A DNA stretch of 64,000 nt from Apis mellifera (GCF_003254395.2 NC_037646.1:2374942-2438941); one strand, 5' to 3'. Shown: positions 44,791 through 56,590, numbered from the stretch's first letter. Notes: a model not told the origin generated them from the sequence alone. A program made the numbers and translations.

Positions 44791-46300
44791 TCCGTCATAT
44801 ATATTTATTTTTATTTTTTTATTTTTTTTTTTTTTTTTTGGTGGAAAGAATATTTTATAGTTTCATTCTGCACTTGGTTGGACTGGAATAAAAAATATAT
44901 GATCGTAGAAAAAAAATTCAATCTTTCAAAGTAAAAAGTTTCTGTTTTACCAATACTGTTCCGATAAATCATCGATTTAAATTCGTTACTATGATTTCTT
45001 TTACACATTTTTTTTATATATTTTTTTATAAATTATAAAGTATAAGGAGAAAAATGAAAATTTTCAATGAAAAAGAATAAAAAGCTTAAGTTTTCATAAG
45101 TTTAAATTCTTTTTAACTACTTTGTTGTGATATGTTATAAGATATTGAAAAAAATAATCGAAGAAATTATTGAATTTATTCTAATAATCTTCAAAAGAAT
45201 AAAAAAAAATTAATTTGCATTAGGATAATCAACTTTTTGCTTCGAATTATTTTCCAATTATAATAATTTTTTCAAATTTTTTATTTTTAATTCGACTATC
45301 AATTTTTATATTTTATATTTTTTTAAAATTATTATTTATTAAAATCTATGAAATATATATCTTTATAAATTTATTTCTTTTATTAATTATTACATAAATA
45401 AATAAATATCTTTTCTTATATTCTCACAATTAATTTAATTACATGTTGCAATATTTAAAAAATGTGAAAAAATTAATTCTTAGCATTTTATAATGTAAGA
45501 GAAATCTAGTTTTGCTATATAATTTTTAATTAAATTTATCAATATAATAATATTTCATCTATCTAATTCTCGGTACTTAATGGGTTAAACGCAGTACATA
45601 TAACTCTGTAAGTACATAGATAGCACTGCAAACAAACTTTTGAAGCATCGGGTTTCACTAAGTAAGAGAATTTCAAATTATTAAGCAGAATTAGTTGAAA
45701 TCGGAAGCAATTAGATTATCAAAGTCAGTTTCACAAGGAGTAACCAGACTTTGAATAATCTCCAATTATTCATTCTATTTTCTATGCTATTGTATTAACA
45801 TCAGATCAACGAATAATTAATATTAATATTTATAGTTTGAACGAATAAATAATTTTTGTTAATGATGTGACTTAATTTATAACTTTTCTCTATTTTTATT
45901 ATCTTTTATTACTTTCAATGTATATTAAAATTCATAATAATTTTTATGAGTTTTTTCCTTCATTCGAATAATTAAATATTTATTATTATATATTTATATT
46001 AATAAAATTTTATCAATAAGTGTTTTTTTAATATTTTATAATATAATAAAAAATTAGTTTAGTTTAGTTTATTTTCAATAAACATATATATTACAATATT
46101 TATTTGAAAATCAATAAATATTAAAAATATTAAAAAGAATTTCTATAAATATTTCTTTTTCTACGTAGATAATTAATTTAAATTTAAAAAGAAAAATAAC
46201 ATAAGTATGTTTCAATTTTTATATCATTTCAATTTTCAAACTTTTTTCTTTACATTTTTTATTTCGAATATAAATTAGATTTAGATTAATAGGATTTAAT
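44791..46300. other. Long AT-rich span, no gene seen
   Basis: About 1.5 kb of AT-rich DNA with a T18 run at 44822-44839. A small less AT-rich part (45560-45760) has stops in all frames. Confidence 0.6.
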
Positions 46301-46309
46301 TTCAAATAA

Positions 46310-46620
46310 TAAAGCATACATGATCCCTATTTCTCACGAGAAAGATAACACGGACATCAAATAGAGAGCATACATGCGGTAGTCGTCGATTTTCCAAAGG
46401 TACCTACTCGAGAAACTCGTGACTAGCACAGCGTCAACTTCGAATATGCTGTTCAAGTGTATATTTTGAGACCATGTTTACACGGTGATCAAGCCAAACT
46501 CCCTGGACTGCACTTGGCACGACGATTTCCTGATTTTCCAAGAAATCTTGTCATGGACCGACACATCCACAAAATTTACTTTTCGCGGTCTACAAATTTT
46601 CCACCCTTATTTTTATCCTT
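46310..46620. other. Non-coding island
   Basis: A balanced ~300-bp block with stops in every frame, suggesting conserved regulatory rather than coding DNA. Confidence 0.35.
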
Positions 46621-47270
46621 TTTGATGCAGTAAATTTTTAATTTGTAAATTTCGACAATTTTATTGGATTTGATAAAATCAGAATATTTTTAATTTTTTA
46701 AGCTTTTTATATCAAATCAAAAATATTTTTACTGATCCTCGACTTGGCAAAAAATTTTATTTCACAAATGAAAAATTGTTTTTAAATTTTATAAATTTAA
46801 TCAATAATATGCATAGTGTAATTATTATCTGTATTTAAATTATTTTAAATTTCATTTTATTAATCATTTTCAGTTATCGTTTAAATTAATTATCTTAAAA
46901 TTAATTTTAATGTGTCTACACATAAATATGTACTATAATTTTTTAGTCATTAATAATTAATTTCAATATGACTTTCAATTATATTGAAGTAAAAATAAGC
47001 AAATAAATTTTAATATAAAAGTTAAATTTTCCTTGATTAATACTCTTATTTTGAAATATAATCGAAACAAAAAAGATTAAGATAACTGATAAATATTGCT
47101 ATCGATATTACTCTCAATTTTCCTAAAAAAAAAAAAAAAAAAAAAAAAAGTAAAAAATTTCTACAATAAAATACATACATATATCTCCCATTCTATTCCA
47201 AAATTTTATGTTAATTCCTTTAAATTAAGCGATTAATCAGCAAAAAAAAAAAAAGAATTTCAAGATGACA
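46621..47270. other. AT-rich span with A25 run
   Basis: AT-rich, with a run of 25 A at 47125-47149. No gene is seen. Confidence 0.6.
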
Positions 47271-47287
47271 CAACGAAAAAAAACAAG

Positions 47288-47587
47288 ATGCATTCGTATC
47301 GACATTCAAAATTGCAAATATTTTTCCGCAAAGTGTCGAATGTTGGCCGAACGTGGATCATGTTTGAAAACGGTACACACAGTTTCAATATTTATAGTTT
47401 TAAATCATGGCCGAGGGATATAGAATTACGAAGAATTCGCGAATTCGGCAAATATGGGAATGGGGGAAAATTTGCCAAAGTTTCGGGAAAAACCTGGACA
47501 AACAGGGTAACATGGCAATCTGCAAATAAGTGTCACACACTAGTGAAACCCATTGACTGTTTGGGAAGAGTATTTTTCGTTGGTTGA
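47288..47587 (+). CDS. Candidate small ORF, 99 residues
   Basis: An ATG frame begins MHSYRHSKLQIFFRKVSNVG, is rich in Arg, Lys, Gly and Trp (segment RRIREFGKYGNGGKFAKVSG), and ends RVFFVG at TGA 47585-47587. An AATAAA lies about 200 bases downstream (47784-47789). A second frame starting at ATG 47265 overlaps the first half (MTQRKKTRCIRIDIQNCKYF) and ends at TAG near 47419. Since the two frames exclude each other, at most one is expressed. No signal peptide or known domain is seen. Confidence 0.24.
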   Translation: MHSYRHSKLQIFFRKVSNVGRTWIMFENGTHSFNIYSFKSWPRDIELRRIREFGKYGNGGKFAKVSGKTWTNRVTWQSANKCHTLVKPIDCLGRVFFVG

Positions 47588-47820
47588 ATCCGCGCGGTAA
47601 AAAGTTATACGCTCCTATAAGCGGCTTATATCTTCATCCCCTGTGATGTATTCAATTTTCTATACACATTTCCATGTATTTGTACCATACGCTCTTTCCA
47701 TATTTTAATATCAATGAATCTGAAATCCTGTAGCTTTCGAACGCGTTAGCCGGCTACACAATTGTATACGGGACATTGTATCCAATAAAAGTTAAATATC
47801 AATATCAGCCATTCTACTAA

Positions 47821-48880
47821 TGTCCAATCGTCCCTCCTCTTCTTTTTTTTCTTTCTCTTGGTATTCGCTAATAGCTTTTCCGTTGTTAAAAATTGTACCT
47901 AGATATTAATTCGAGCTTAAAGGGTTTTATTTTCAATGAAATCCGTTTTTTCGCAGATTTTTATCAGATTTAGAAAAAATCATATACAGAACGTTAAAAA
48001 AAGGGTTTACGATTTTTTTTAGAACAGATAGTCGCTAAAGAAGAAAAAGTTATGATAAAACAATATTTTCAAAGTTATTATTGTACAAGCTACACACTTT
48101 AAAAAATTAACTTTTCAATAAAATTTCTATTAAATTAATTCTCATATAAATGTAATTTTATATGATTGCTTTGTGCAGTTGAATCAATTTGAAAATTTTA
48201 ATTAACGCATACTTTAGGAAATAATTGCAGATTATTGTATTTTGTTACTATCAATAATCTATTGATAACTGATCTATTCGAATGCTTGTAAATCGGTGAA
48301 AATGAAAAAATAGAAATGATTTCAATAAAAATTGAATTATTCTCAAAAATTTATATAAAAAAAATCTTCGAAAAAGTGATTTTATAAAAGTTAAATAAAT
48401 ATAATAAAAAAATAATTCTTTTTTGAAATTTTTCTTTTTTAGAAATTTTTAGAACTTTCGTTTAAACCATTTTTTTAAATCGTTTTTCGTTTAAACCATT
48501 TTTTATATCGTTTACAATATGCAAATAGATAAAAAAGATAAAAGATATCCTACCTAGAAAAATATTCGAAAATACTGAAATATTGTCTTTTTTTTTTTTT
48601 TTAAATTCTTTTTAGAATAAATAAAAATAATATTTAATTTTGAATAAATGGAAACTATTTCTGAATTTCTGTAAAATAGAAGTTTTTAATTATTTATATA
48701 AAATTAAAAATGAAGATCACAGATTTAATTTTATCGTCATATCATTTAAAAAAATAAAGAAATAGATATAGTCCTTTTTACTAATGAATATACTTATTAA
48801 AAATTTATTTAATCATAAAGTTAATACTTTTTACCTTCAAATATTATGAATAATAAATATAAAACGAAAACATTTTTGAA
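47821..48880. other. AT-rich span with short tandem repeat
   Basis: AT-rich DNA with a two-copy 29-bp tandem repeat (48456-48484 and 48485-48513, shared tttcgtttaaaccatttttt). No gene is seen. Confidence 0.65.
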
Positions 48881-48996
48881 TATGTACACGAAATTTTCGC
48901 ATCTTAAGCGTTTCTTTCGCTAACAGAGTTTTTTTCGATCGTTCTTAATTACTTGGCAAGAGAGAAAAAGAAAAAAATGAAGTAAAGGATCGTTAG

Positions 48997-49152
48997 GCAC
49001 CATATTTGGACGAAATCCTCAAGAAACGAGCCAAAAATATATTTCGACTGAAGTTAGAAGTCACGAGAAGAAAAATGAAGAAGGAAGCAGTTGATCGTAA
49101 AAAAGAAAATGAACTTGCACGGTATGGGCTAGAGATAATATATCACAGTTGA
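48997..49152 (+). CDS. Weak ORF, charged helix-like
   Basis: A frame after an in-frame TAG is open for 51 codons to TGA 49150-49152 and includes LDEILKKRAKNIFRLKLEVT followed by more Lys/Arg/Glu, which resembles a charged helix or coiled coil. Purine-rich DNA naturally encodes Lys, Arg and Glu, so this may be compositional. The first ATG is at 49075. No strong acceptor precedes it. Confidence 0.1.
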   Translation, partial: APYLDEILKKRAKNIFRLKLEVTRRKMKKEAVDRKKENELARYGLEIIYHS

Positions 49153-49160
49153 TATTTTAA

Positions 49161-49790
49161 GATTGTTTTCAAAGATTAAGAGAAAGAAACCTGATATAAA
49201 AAAAAATAAATTTATTCTCTCAAATTCTTCGGAATATTTGCAAAAGTTTAGAACTCTAATATAACAGAATTTAAAAAAATTAACATTTCAGTTGGAAATA
49301 TATTTTAAAAGTGGAAAGTTTTGAACATAGGTATTAAGATTTGAATTTATATTCATAGCATAGTTCTTGTTGCATCTACATCTTGAAACATTATTTTCTT
49401 GCTCTTTCATAAATGATATAATAAATTAAATTGTTGTAAAATATTTCATTTGCAATTTCAAAAGCAATTATCTCCTAAATTATATCATTTTAAAAAATTG
49501 CTCAAATTGAATGCATTCCATTTTAAAAAGGAAATAATTCGAATTATTATTATTATTATTAAATATTAATCAATTTCAATATCTCAGTCATTACAAACAA
49601 GACAAATCATATGTAGCAAAGTTATTACTTTAATTTAATTTATTTTATAAAATAAAATTTCCTGTAAAGTTCAAAAGAAAAAGAGAATATACATTTTTCA
49701 TTTCCTTTGTCCTTTCATACGACAAACTTCACTTGAAATATAGAAACCTAGACTTCCTCCCGACTTATTAAATTATAAAATATTCGTAGA
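49161..49790. other. AT-rich span, no gene seen
   Basis: AT-rich DNA with an (ATT)n run near 49546-49560. No gene is seen. Confidence 0.6.
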
Positions 49791-49929
49791 AATTAAAATC
49801 ATTGTACGCGAATCTTTATTTCTGCGACATCGTAGCACAGAAATACATATTTTCAAAGACAAACGTCTCATTTTCCTTGCCACGGAGCACGTATACTACT
49901 ATATCTACACGTACCGTGTCCGCGTCGCT

Positions 49930-50011
49930 CGCAGAAAGGCGCCAAACCTTCTGTTCCCAATTTAAACTTCGTCACGTAGGTATCCTCCGGAAAAGTCCGG
50001 AATTATCAGAA
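49930..50011 (+). promoter_or_regulatory. Promoter-like block with E2F- and ETS-type motifs
   Basis: aaaggcgccaaa (49935-49946) matches the E2F/DP consensus, and two TCCGGAA ETS-type motifs lie at about 49987-50003, just before an ATGGCGGCGG that resembles both a coding start and a YY1/Pho site. Clustering of such motifs is typical of housekeeping promoters. No TATA box or clear initiator is seen, so this is tentative. Confidence 0.25.
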
Positions 50012-50431
50012 ATGGCGGCGGATTCAAAGAAAAATAGGATTCAAAAGAAAATCGTAAGATGTTTGAAAACGAGCGACCAACGAAGAAAGATAGAAGGAGG
50101 GGGGGTATCTAGAGAGGAAGAGGACGAGCCTTTGGTTGGTAAACCAAATCTCCAAGGAGTTGAAAACACCGGGGCTATTCCACGCACGTATCATCGTTCC
50201 CGTCTGCAACCCGGTTCGACCCTCTTCAACTCCTGTTCACCCCCCGTCCCTTTTCTCCCCCTTTTCCAAAGAGGAACGAGGCCGAAAAGAGAGCTGTTCG
50301 TCCCTTCCTCCCCGATCTTGGCATATTTTCATCTTTTTTCGCTCTCTTCCTCTCCCTCTCCTCGCACCCTTTGCCTCGATATCGCGTCCCAGACAAGAAA
50401 ATGGCCGGCAGGCTCGAGTCCTCCTTTCTGA
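50012..50431 (+). CDS. Candidate ORF, 139 residues, start in promoter-like context
   Basis: ATG at 50012 (agaaATGG) opens 139 codons to a TGA at 50429-50431. The first third (starts MAADSKKNRIQKKIVRCLKT, then RRKIEGGGVSREEEDEPLVG) looks like a basic then acidic nuclear-type segment. The last third is Ser/Pro/Leu-rich over a C/T-rich stretch and is less credible. GTAAGA at 50054 and GTAAAC at 50141 could be donors, so a short first exon is possible. A 122-codon minus-strand frame covers 50237-50605. No family is recognised. Confidence 0.2.
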   Translation: MAADSKKNRIQKKIVRCLKTSDQRRKIEGGGVSREEEDEPLVGKPNLQGVENTGAIPRTYHRSRLQPGSTLFNSCSPPVPFLPLFQRGTRPKRELFVPSSPILAYFHLFSLSSSPSPRTLCLDIASQTRKWPAGSSPPF

Positions 50432-50606
50432 AAAATGCACGCACCTGTCTTCGTGCGCATCGTACGTACACCATCGACGATCACACACCCACACGAGCCC
50501 AGTTTCCACTCTTGGTTGGGGAAAGTATTTCAGAAGACCTTGAAAATGCATGATATCCGGCTGGTGAGGAAGAGAGGCTCGACGAGAATCGATAACCGCG
50601 TGCACA

Positions 50607-50720
50607 ATGGCCAGACTCTTGGTTATCGGTGGCTTGGTTACACGTGCACCACTCGTGAGCGATGGGAATTTCTTGGCGGAGGAGGTGGGTGTACCGATGT
50701 ATCGAGATGAATCAGAATAA
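50607..50720 (+). CDS. Possible 37-residue ORF
   Basis: ATG in the context gcacaATGG opens a frame starting MARLLVIGGLVTRAPLVSDG and ending YRDESE at TAA 50718-50720. The N-terminus is basic then hydrophobic, as in a short signal sequence. It is too short to judge. Confidence 0.11.
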   Translation: MARLLVIGGLVTRAPLVSDGNFLAEEVGVPMYRDESE

Positions 50721-50869
50721 GGAATCGGCGTATTTTCTGTTTTCCGTTCCCACGATAGATACGCGAATTTTTATGATAATAAGGACGTAGTAAATAAATC
50801 GGAATTCGACGTCTACGAATATACGGAGGTGGCGATACATTCGCGATTTATATATGGTTTGATTCCCGA

Positions 50870-52040
50870 GTTTGAATTTTAATCGTAATTTTTTTAATAT
50901 TATAGAATATTTGAATAATTGTTATTGCATTCTATTCTATCTTTTTTTTTTATTCCTTATAATATATTTGGTAAAATAAATTATATAGTGTATATATATT
51001 TTCTAATTATCATTAAATTATTATAGTAATTGTAACTTATAATATCGTTCAAGTATCAATCAAATTACGATCGTATTATTAGACGATGAATAGAGTGCCT
51101 AAAGTGTAATTAATGTTTATTAGATATCACTTGAATAACAAATATTCTCGCGTTGCATAAAATTAATTGCTTCGTGTTTTTATCGAATAATTTACGTTGG
51201 ATCGGGTAAACTGGTATGGTTGATTATAAAAAATTAAACGAGGCGTGATTATTTTCAATTGCACCCAAGATATATGTCTCCGTTGTGTTGCATTGTTACG
51301 AGAACATTATTTTAGCAAGTTCGTTCCATTGACTCTGTCGTGGAGAATAAAGACAAATGGCCTTGGAAGAGACGCGTCGAAACGTTACCTAAGTGCGCAA
51401 CGTCAACCGAGCTAATTTGCAATTATTCATTTTGAGGTTATTGTTTGACTTGAAAAACTTTTTCACCAATGCAGTGAAGAACAATGAAATTAATCAGCTC
51501 TTGCTCTTGCATTTGTAAATTAATTCAAGCACATATATATTAAAAATATAGAATGGAATCTTTTTAATTTAATCTTTTTTAATTTTTCAAAATCAATAAT
51601 GTTATTTGACAAAATCGAAATTTCTATTTTTATCACGCAATTTTTCATATCAATTGAAAATGTAATTTATCTTATTATATTATTTATAAAATGATACTAA
51701 AATCATTTGCAAGCAATATTCTATGTTTACATTATTCATAAATGATGTAAATGATAAGCTTATTATATCATTAATTAAAAAATATCATAATATGAATATG
51801 TAGTTTAATATGCATAAATTAATTGCAATATGCAAATATTTATTAATGCTATTAGTGCAGATTCATATCGCAAGCAAAAATCTTTACATCTTTCACTTCT
51901 TTGACTATCTAATCTAATCTCAAAAAATGAACTATAACTTCCATTATTTCCAAAAAATAGTCTGTGCCAAAAATAAAAAAATTCATTCCAAAAAGAAAAG
52001 AAAAAGAAAACGAAATAAGATCGCCTATTAATCAATTCTT
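50870..52040. other. AT-rich span with small island
   Basis: AT-rich, except for 51210-51430, which is less AT-rich and has stops in all frames. No gene is seen. Confidence 0.55.
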
Positions 52041-52590
52041 CCGAGGAAAAACGAAATGAAATTTCTCAGAAACGAATAATTCCTTGGCGAAAAAAATTTC
52101 GCCGAGCGAAGACTCTGGCCGAGAGTACTTTAGACTTTTCCCCCCGGAAAAACTTCCGGGAAGCAATAATTTCATAATTCTTACGTACGGATTAATCCAG
52201 TGAGAAAGTTACGAGGCTGTGGGGGCGCCACGATCGACAGAGAGAAACGGCTTAGGTGGGTCCGCTAATTGGCCAATCCAGTAAATCTTTAGCGGATCTC
52301 GAAATTTCGCAAAGAAGGACCGTGAAAAGTCTCTTCTCTCCTTGGGAAAGAACGGGACGAAAATGGCAGTGGAGGAGAAGTTTAAAGGCGAGCCCGTGGG
52401 AAAGTTGGGAAAACGGAAGTTCAGATGACCAGGGCTACGGAATACGAGGCGAACCAAGTTGGACAAAAATTAGTGTCGCGTAATTAACTCTGAGGAATAA
52501 ATTCACATTAAAAGGAGGGCGGGGAACGGGGGCAAAGCAAAAATCGCAGCCGTAAAAATTAACCGTTTTAAATGTCCCGTTGTGTAACAA
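52041..52590. other. Island with clustered stem-loops
   Basis: Perfect inverted repeats occur at 52086-52103 (7-bp stem, 4-nt loop), 52112-52126 (5-bp stem), 52143-52160 (7-bp stem, 4-nt loop) and 52261-52296 (7-bp stem, 22-nt loop). Three of them lie within 75 nt. Open frames of 75-85 codons overlap on both strands with no support. A structured RNA or regulatory element is possible. Confidence 0.4.
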
Positions 52591-52832
52591 ATGGACCTTC
52601 AGACACACTCGTTTCTTCTTGGGAAAAATAGAGGGATCTTCCTTGCTCGTTCCTTGCTTCTCCTGTTCACGATTATCCTTTTCGATTTTGCATTAAAGGA
52701 ACCGATCGAGTTACGATTTATATTTTACGAAACGAAAAAAATTGAATTTAAAAATTTACGAAATCAACAAGAATTTGTATAATTTTAAATTGTTTGCATT
52801 ATAAAAATTTTATTGATTTTCCGATACAGCAA

Positions 52833-52859
52833 CTATTCGCGATGAAATTTCGCGAATAG
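52833..52859. other. 10-bp stem hairpin
   Basis: The arms ctattcgcga and tcgcgaatag pair perfectly with a 7-nt loop, the longest short-loop stem with GC content in this region. Confidence 0.6.
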
Positions 52860-52959
52860 CAATTAATCAACACTGTTTCTTCTCAATTAATTTAATCGAA
52901 ATATAATTAAGCATCATTCGAAGATATTATATTCGTAGCATCGCTTAATGCATACAAGT

Positions 52960-53130
52960 ACCCACTTCTCATTCAAGTACATCTAGACGTCCTTGTAGTA
53001 ACGTACTACTACGTACTACGCATATCACGTGACTAGTTCATTCATACGTGTGCTCTGTTTCCCTCGTTCAGTCATTCAGTTCCTCGTGCGTAGTCCTATT
53101 CGTTCATTCGGTCGATTCAAGCGAGCAAGC
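52960..53130 (+). promoter_or_regulatory. Promoter-like block with E-box
   Basis: It contains a 10-bp tandem (acgtactact, about 53002-53020), a TCACGTGA palindromic E-box (53025-53032) and initiator-like TCAGT/TCATT motifs about 45 bases downstream (near 53070-53082). No open frame follows beyond a few codons, so any transcript could be non-coding or spliced. Confidence 0.22.
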
Positions 53131-53180
53131 TTTGAATTACCCTTGTAATATTATCATTTCCCATCAATCTACCATGAATA

Positions 53181-53640
53181 CATCATTTTAATTAAATATT
53201 ATATATATATTATTTTCATCATTGACAAATTAAATTTTTGGTAAATAATGTTAAAGCGAAGTTTTTAGAAATTTAACAAGATTCAACTTTCAATTTTTCT
53301 TTCCATTTCTTTTAAGATAAAAATACCATAAAATTATGAAATTTGAAATCTTTTCTTTGACAATTTATTTTTCGTTATATCGATCATATCAAACGATATT
53401 GACATTTTTTTAAATGTATTCATCAGTTTATTTATATATTATAAATTTATTATAAACATTTCTTCCAAGAAAGATGAAATAAAAAATTATTGCAATAATC
53501 GAAAGGAAATAATTTAAATTTAAAATTAAACGGATCGAATATAATATTTTCGCAGAATCAAAATTTCTATTCTCTCGTTTAATTTTCTAATAAAATGAAA
53601 AAAAAAAAACAAATAATCGCAAAATTGATCCTCACTTGCA
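53181..53640. other. AT-rich span, no gene seen
   Basis: AT-rich DNA with no recognisable feature. Confidence 0.6.
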
Positions 53641-53786
53641 CGGAATAAAAATTGAAAGCTGGTTTCCATTTCGTTTACATTCACGCGGTATTCGCGAACG
53701 TATGTATTATTCATAAGTAAAAGTAGAAATAGCTGGTTGATTATTCGCATCTTCGAGTTAAAATCCCGCCGATGTCGGTGTTGTAA

Positions 53787-54071
53787 ATACATTGGTCCCG
53801 GCCCCAACACCAACAGCAGAACGGATTCCAGGCCGTGGTAATGGCATTACGTGCACAATCAACAGGGCCGAGCTGCAAATTGAATAACGTTGCACCGTCG
53901 ACTGATATGTATCGTGTCTCGGGCCAAGCCCAAACATCTTCGCCGCGTACAACGTTTCCTCTACCTCCGCATCTTCCATCCCACTCCGATCCCCGCATTG
54001 TCTCGCCGCCTGTCCCCCTCCCTCCCTCGACTCACCGCCTTGATCTTATTCTCTTTACACGAGAATCGTGA
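53787..54071 (+). CDS. Possible ORF in island, strand ambiguous
   Basis: The frame after a TAA at 53784 is open for 94 codons, and its first ATG (53835) gives 78 residues starting MALRAQSTGPSCKLNNVAPS with a Pro/Ser-rich C-terminal part. The minus strand is also open (53741-53998, 85 residues from an ATG, segment DVWAWPETRYISVDGATLFN), so the coding strand cannot be decided. It may be a conserved non-coding element. A 7-bp hairpin follows at 54077-54099. Confidence 0.14.
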   Translation: MHWSRPQHQQQNGFQAVVMALRAQSTGPSCKLNNVAPSTDMYRVSGQAQTSSPRTTFPLPPHLPSHSDPRIVSPPVPLPPSTHRLDLILFTRES

Positions 54072-54180
54072 TACGGAATGCCTACGTGTCGCAGGCATTG
54101 ACTCGCGACAACTTTACTCGCATTGCACACACCCGTGACCCGTAATCGGGCTGGAAAACTCCTTCGATATTCCATTTTAC

Positions 54181-54462
54181 GATTTCTGGATCGTTGAATC
54201 AGGATTATTGGATTTATTTTCATTGAGGAATTTTATTACATTGGCTTCGTTTCTTTCTTTTTTTTTTTAAAGAAGATTAAGGATTTTTTTTTAACGTGTA
54301 ATTATTATTTTTAGGAACGATTTTTTTATTTTTTAATTATTATATTTAGTCACATTGTCTTATAAGGGAATTTAATTTAAATTAATTTGATAGACATTTG
54401 ATTTCTGGATTGTTGGATTATTGGATTTGTTTTCATCGAGGAATTTTATTATATTGACTTCG

Positions 54463-54493
<31 letters not shown>

Positions 54494-54771
54494 AAGAAGA
54501 TTAAAGATTTTTTTTTAACGTGTAATTATTATTTTTAGGAACGAAGTTTAGTCACGTTGTCTTATAAGGGAATTTAATTTAATAGACATTTGATTTCTGA
54601 ATTGTTGGATTATTGGATTTATTTTCATTGAGGAATTTTATTACATTGACTTCGTTTCTTCTTCTTCTTCTTTTTTTTTTTAAAGAAGATTAAGGATTTT
54701 TTTTTAACGTATAATTATTATTTTTAGGAACGTTACGTCTTATAAGGGAATTTAATTTAAGTTAATTTTGA
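54181..54771. repeat. Three-copy tandem array, ~180-220-bp units
   Basis: Units start at 54181, 54400 and 54592, each at gatttctg. Each continues with ttggattattggattt, gaggaattttatta, cttcgtttctt, a T run, aaagaagattaa-gattttttttt, taattattatttttaggaacg and cttataagggaatttaattta. Length differences come mainly from the T run and from lost segments in copies 2 and 3. No coding capacity is seen. Confidence 0.92.
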
Positions 54772-55325
54772 TATATAGAAGATAATTTTGATTTTAATGA
54801 AAATTTGGAGGAATTTATTTTTTCGTGTATGAATTTAGTGGAAATATTTCATCAAAAATAGAATTATTTTTAATTTTTATAACACAATTTATTACTCGCA
54901 TGTAATAAAATATACCAAGACTTCTGTGATAGATTGTACATTATAAATATTTTAAATTCAATGAAATTAAGAAAACGGTATCACTATATTTTTAAATTTT
55001 TATATTTTATTTCTATATGGATTTATAAAAGATTTCTGATATGCATTTATAAAAGATTAAAAATCCTTTTTCAAATTTTTAATATCTATTCTATAAAGAA
55101 AATGTTATATTTCAAAAAAGGCAAAAACAATATCCATAATAACATTAGGGATTTCATTAATCCAATCTTTTTGTACGCGAAATTGGATAATTTACGTAAA
55201 TGTCAGTTTATTAATTAATTAAATAAAAATAAATTTCTTGTCAATTTTACAATTTTACAAAATTGTATAACATTATTATATTCTTCAAAAATTTCAAAGT
55301 GTTAAACAAATTAATCAGACAGAGC
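54772..55325. other. AT-rich span, no gene seen
   Basis: AT-rich. A 94-codon Tyr/Phe/Lys-rich frame at 54934-55218 is AT-driven and not called. Confidence 0.6.
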
Positions 55326-55702
55326 ATAACAATTTATAAGCGCGTAATGCAATTTTCCGGGCGGATTAACAGGAATCGGCCGTCTCTTTTTTACCCGCGC
55401 GATCGTATCAAACGTGTCGGGAAGTAAATTTTAACGGAAGGCACGCGCGCAAAATTACTTTGTGTGACTAACACCGTTTCCATCTTCGTCTGTTTCCGCA
55501 TTTTGTCCCCCTCTCGCTCCCCCCCGATCCTCTTTTTTCTCAGGCGGCAGTGTGTAACCCGCACCCGCGAGAATAATGAGAGAGAAACCCACGGCCAGAC
55601 GGCGTCTCATTAAAGACGGCACATTCAGGTGTCAAGTTTGAAATTTTAATTAGTAAAAAACCAATCCAATTCCACGTCGCGTCGAGCTTCACCCTTTCTG
55701 TC

Positions 55703-55735
<33 letters not shown>

Positions 55736-55960
55736 ATTTCTCTCTCTCTCTCTCTCTTCTTTCTGGCGTTCTACGAGGCCAACGACGACTGCTCGCTTCG
55801 CCTCTCGAAACCATCGAACGTTTCAATTACCGCTGGATCTGATCAGTTTTTCCTTCGAAACTTATAACTCGATGCTTTTAACGCTCTCGTATCCAACACC
55901 CATGACGAATGTCTTGAAACATTTCCAAATGTCTTCTCCTATCTCCTATGAATTGTATTC
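55326..55960. other. Island with CT tract
   Basis: CpG-containing DNA with stops in all frames up to 55690, then an interrupted CT microsatellite (about 55700-55757). Probably regulatory. Confidence 0.4.
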
Positions 55961-56590
55961 TTAAAATTCGATTAATAGAGAAACTAATGGAAAATTAAAT
56001 TTCTCTTAGAGGTAAGGGGGAAAAAAATACTTTGTGGGAAAATTGTATAGTGTTTTCAGTGGATAAATAAATAGAAAACGTACAATTTTTTTATTTTTAA
56101 TGAAATCATGTAATTTTGTTTAAAAGATATTTCGTTGAAATAGTTTAATTTCTGAAAATTAAGTATGAAAAGAATAAATTATGCAGAGTAATTCTTCTAT
56201 TTTTATATTTTTCTCGTCTATATTATTTTGTAAAATAAAATTGAAATATTTTTTTAAATTAATACATAACGTTTTATCACGAATAGCTATTCTCGTTGCA
56301 TAATTTTATTTAAAAAAAGATTAAATTGACTTTTGATAAATTAAAAACCAAATAATATCGAGTTACGTTTTCCATCACATCGCGTAACTTTCGTGTGAAA
56401 AATTTTTTTTTACGTATCGCTCGTTGAATTGGTCACTGGTTTACACAAATTTATTTACGCGAATTAAACCGAACCAAATATTAAAAGTATAATTTGCTTG
56501 CATTCGTTGCAACAACGCGAATTTATTCTAGATTAAAACGATTCCATTGTTAAACAAAAAAAAAAAAAAAGAAAAAAAAAGAAAAGAAAT
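55961..56590. other. AT-rich span, no gene seen
   Basis: AT-rich DNA. A GAG/GTAAGG motif at 56012 follows a short pyrimidine run (tttctcttag) with two bases between, a weaker version of the ratchet-type arrangement. Confidence 0.5.

Noticed and set aside
46057..46072. Three TTTAG units resemble telomeric repeats
   Set aside because: The insect telomere unit is TTAGG. This is a short AT-rich pentamer run.
50211..50225. ggttcgaccc resembles a tRNA B-box
   Set aside because: The flanking bases do not form a T-stem, and no A-box or acceptor stem is present.
54934..55218. 94-codon open frame
   Set aside because: Tyr/Phe/Lys/Ile-rich, as expected from AT composition, with no start context or splice support.
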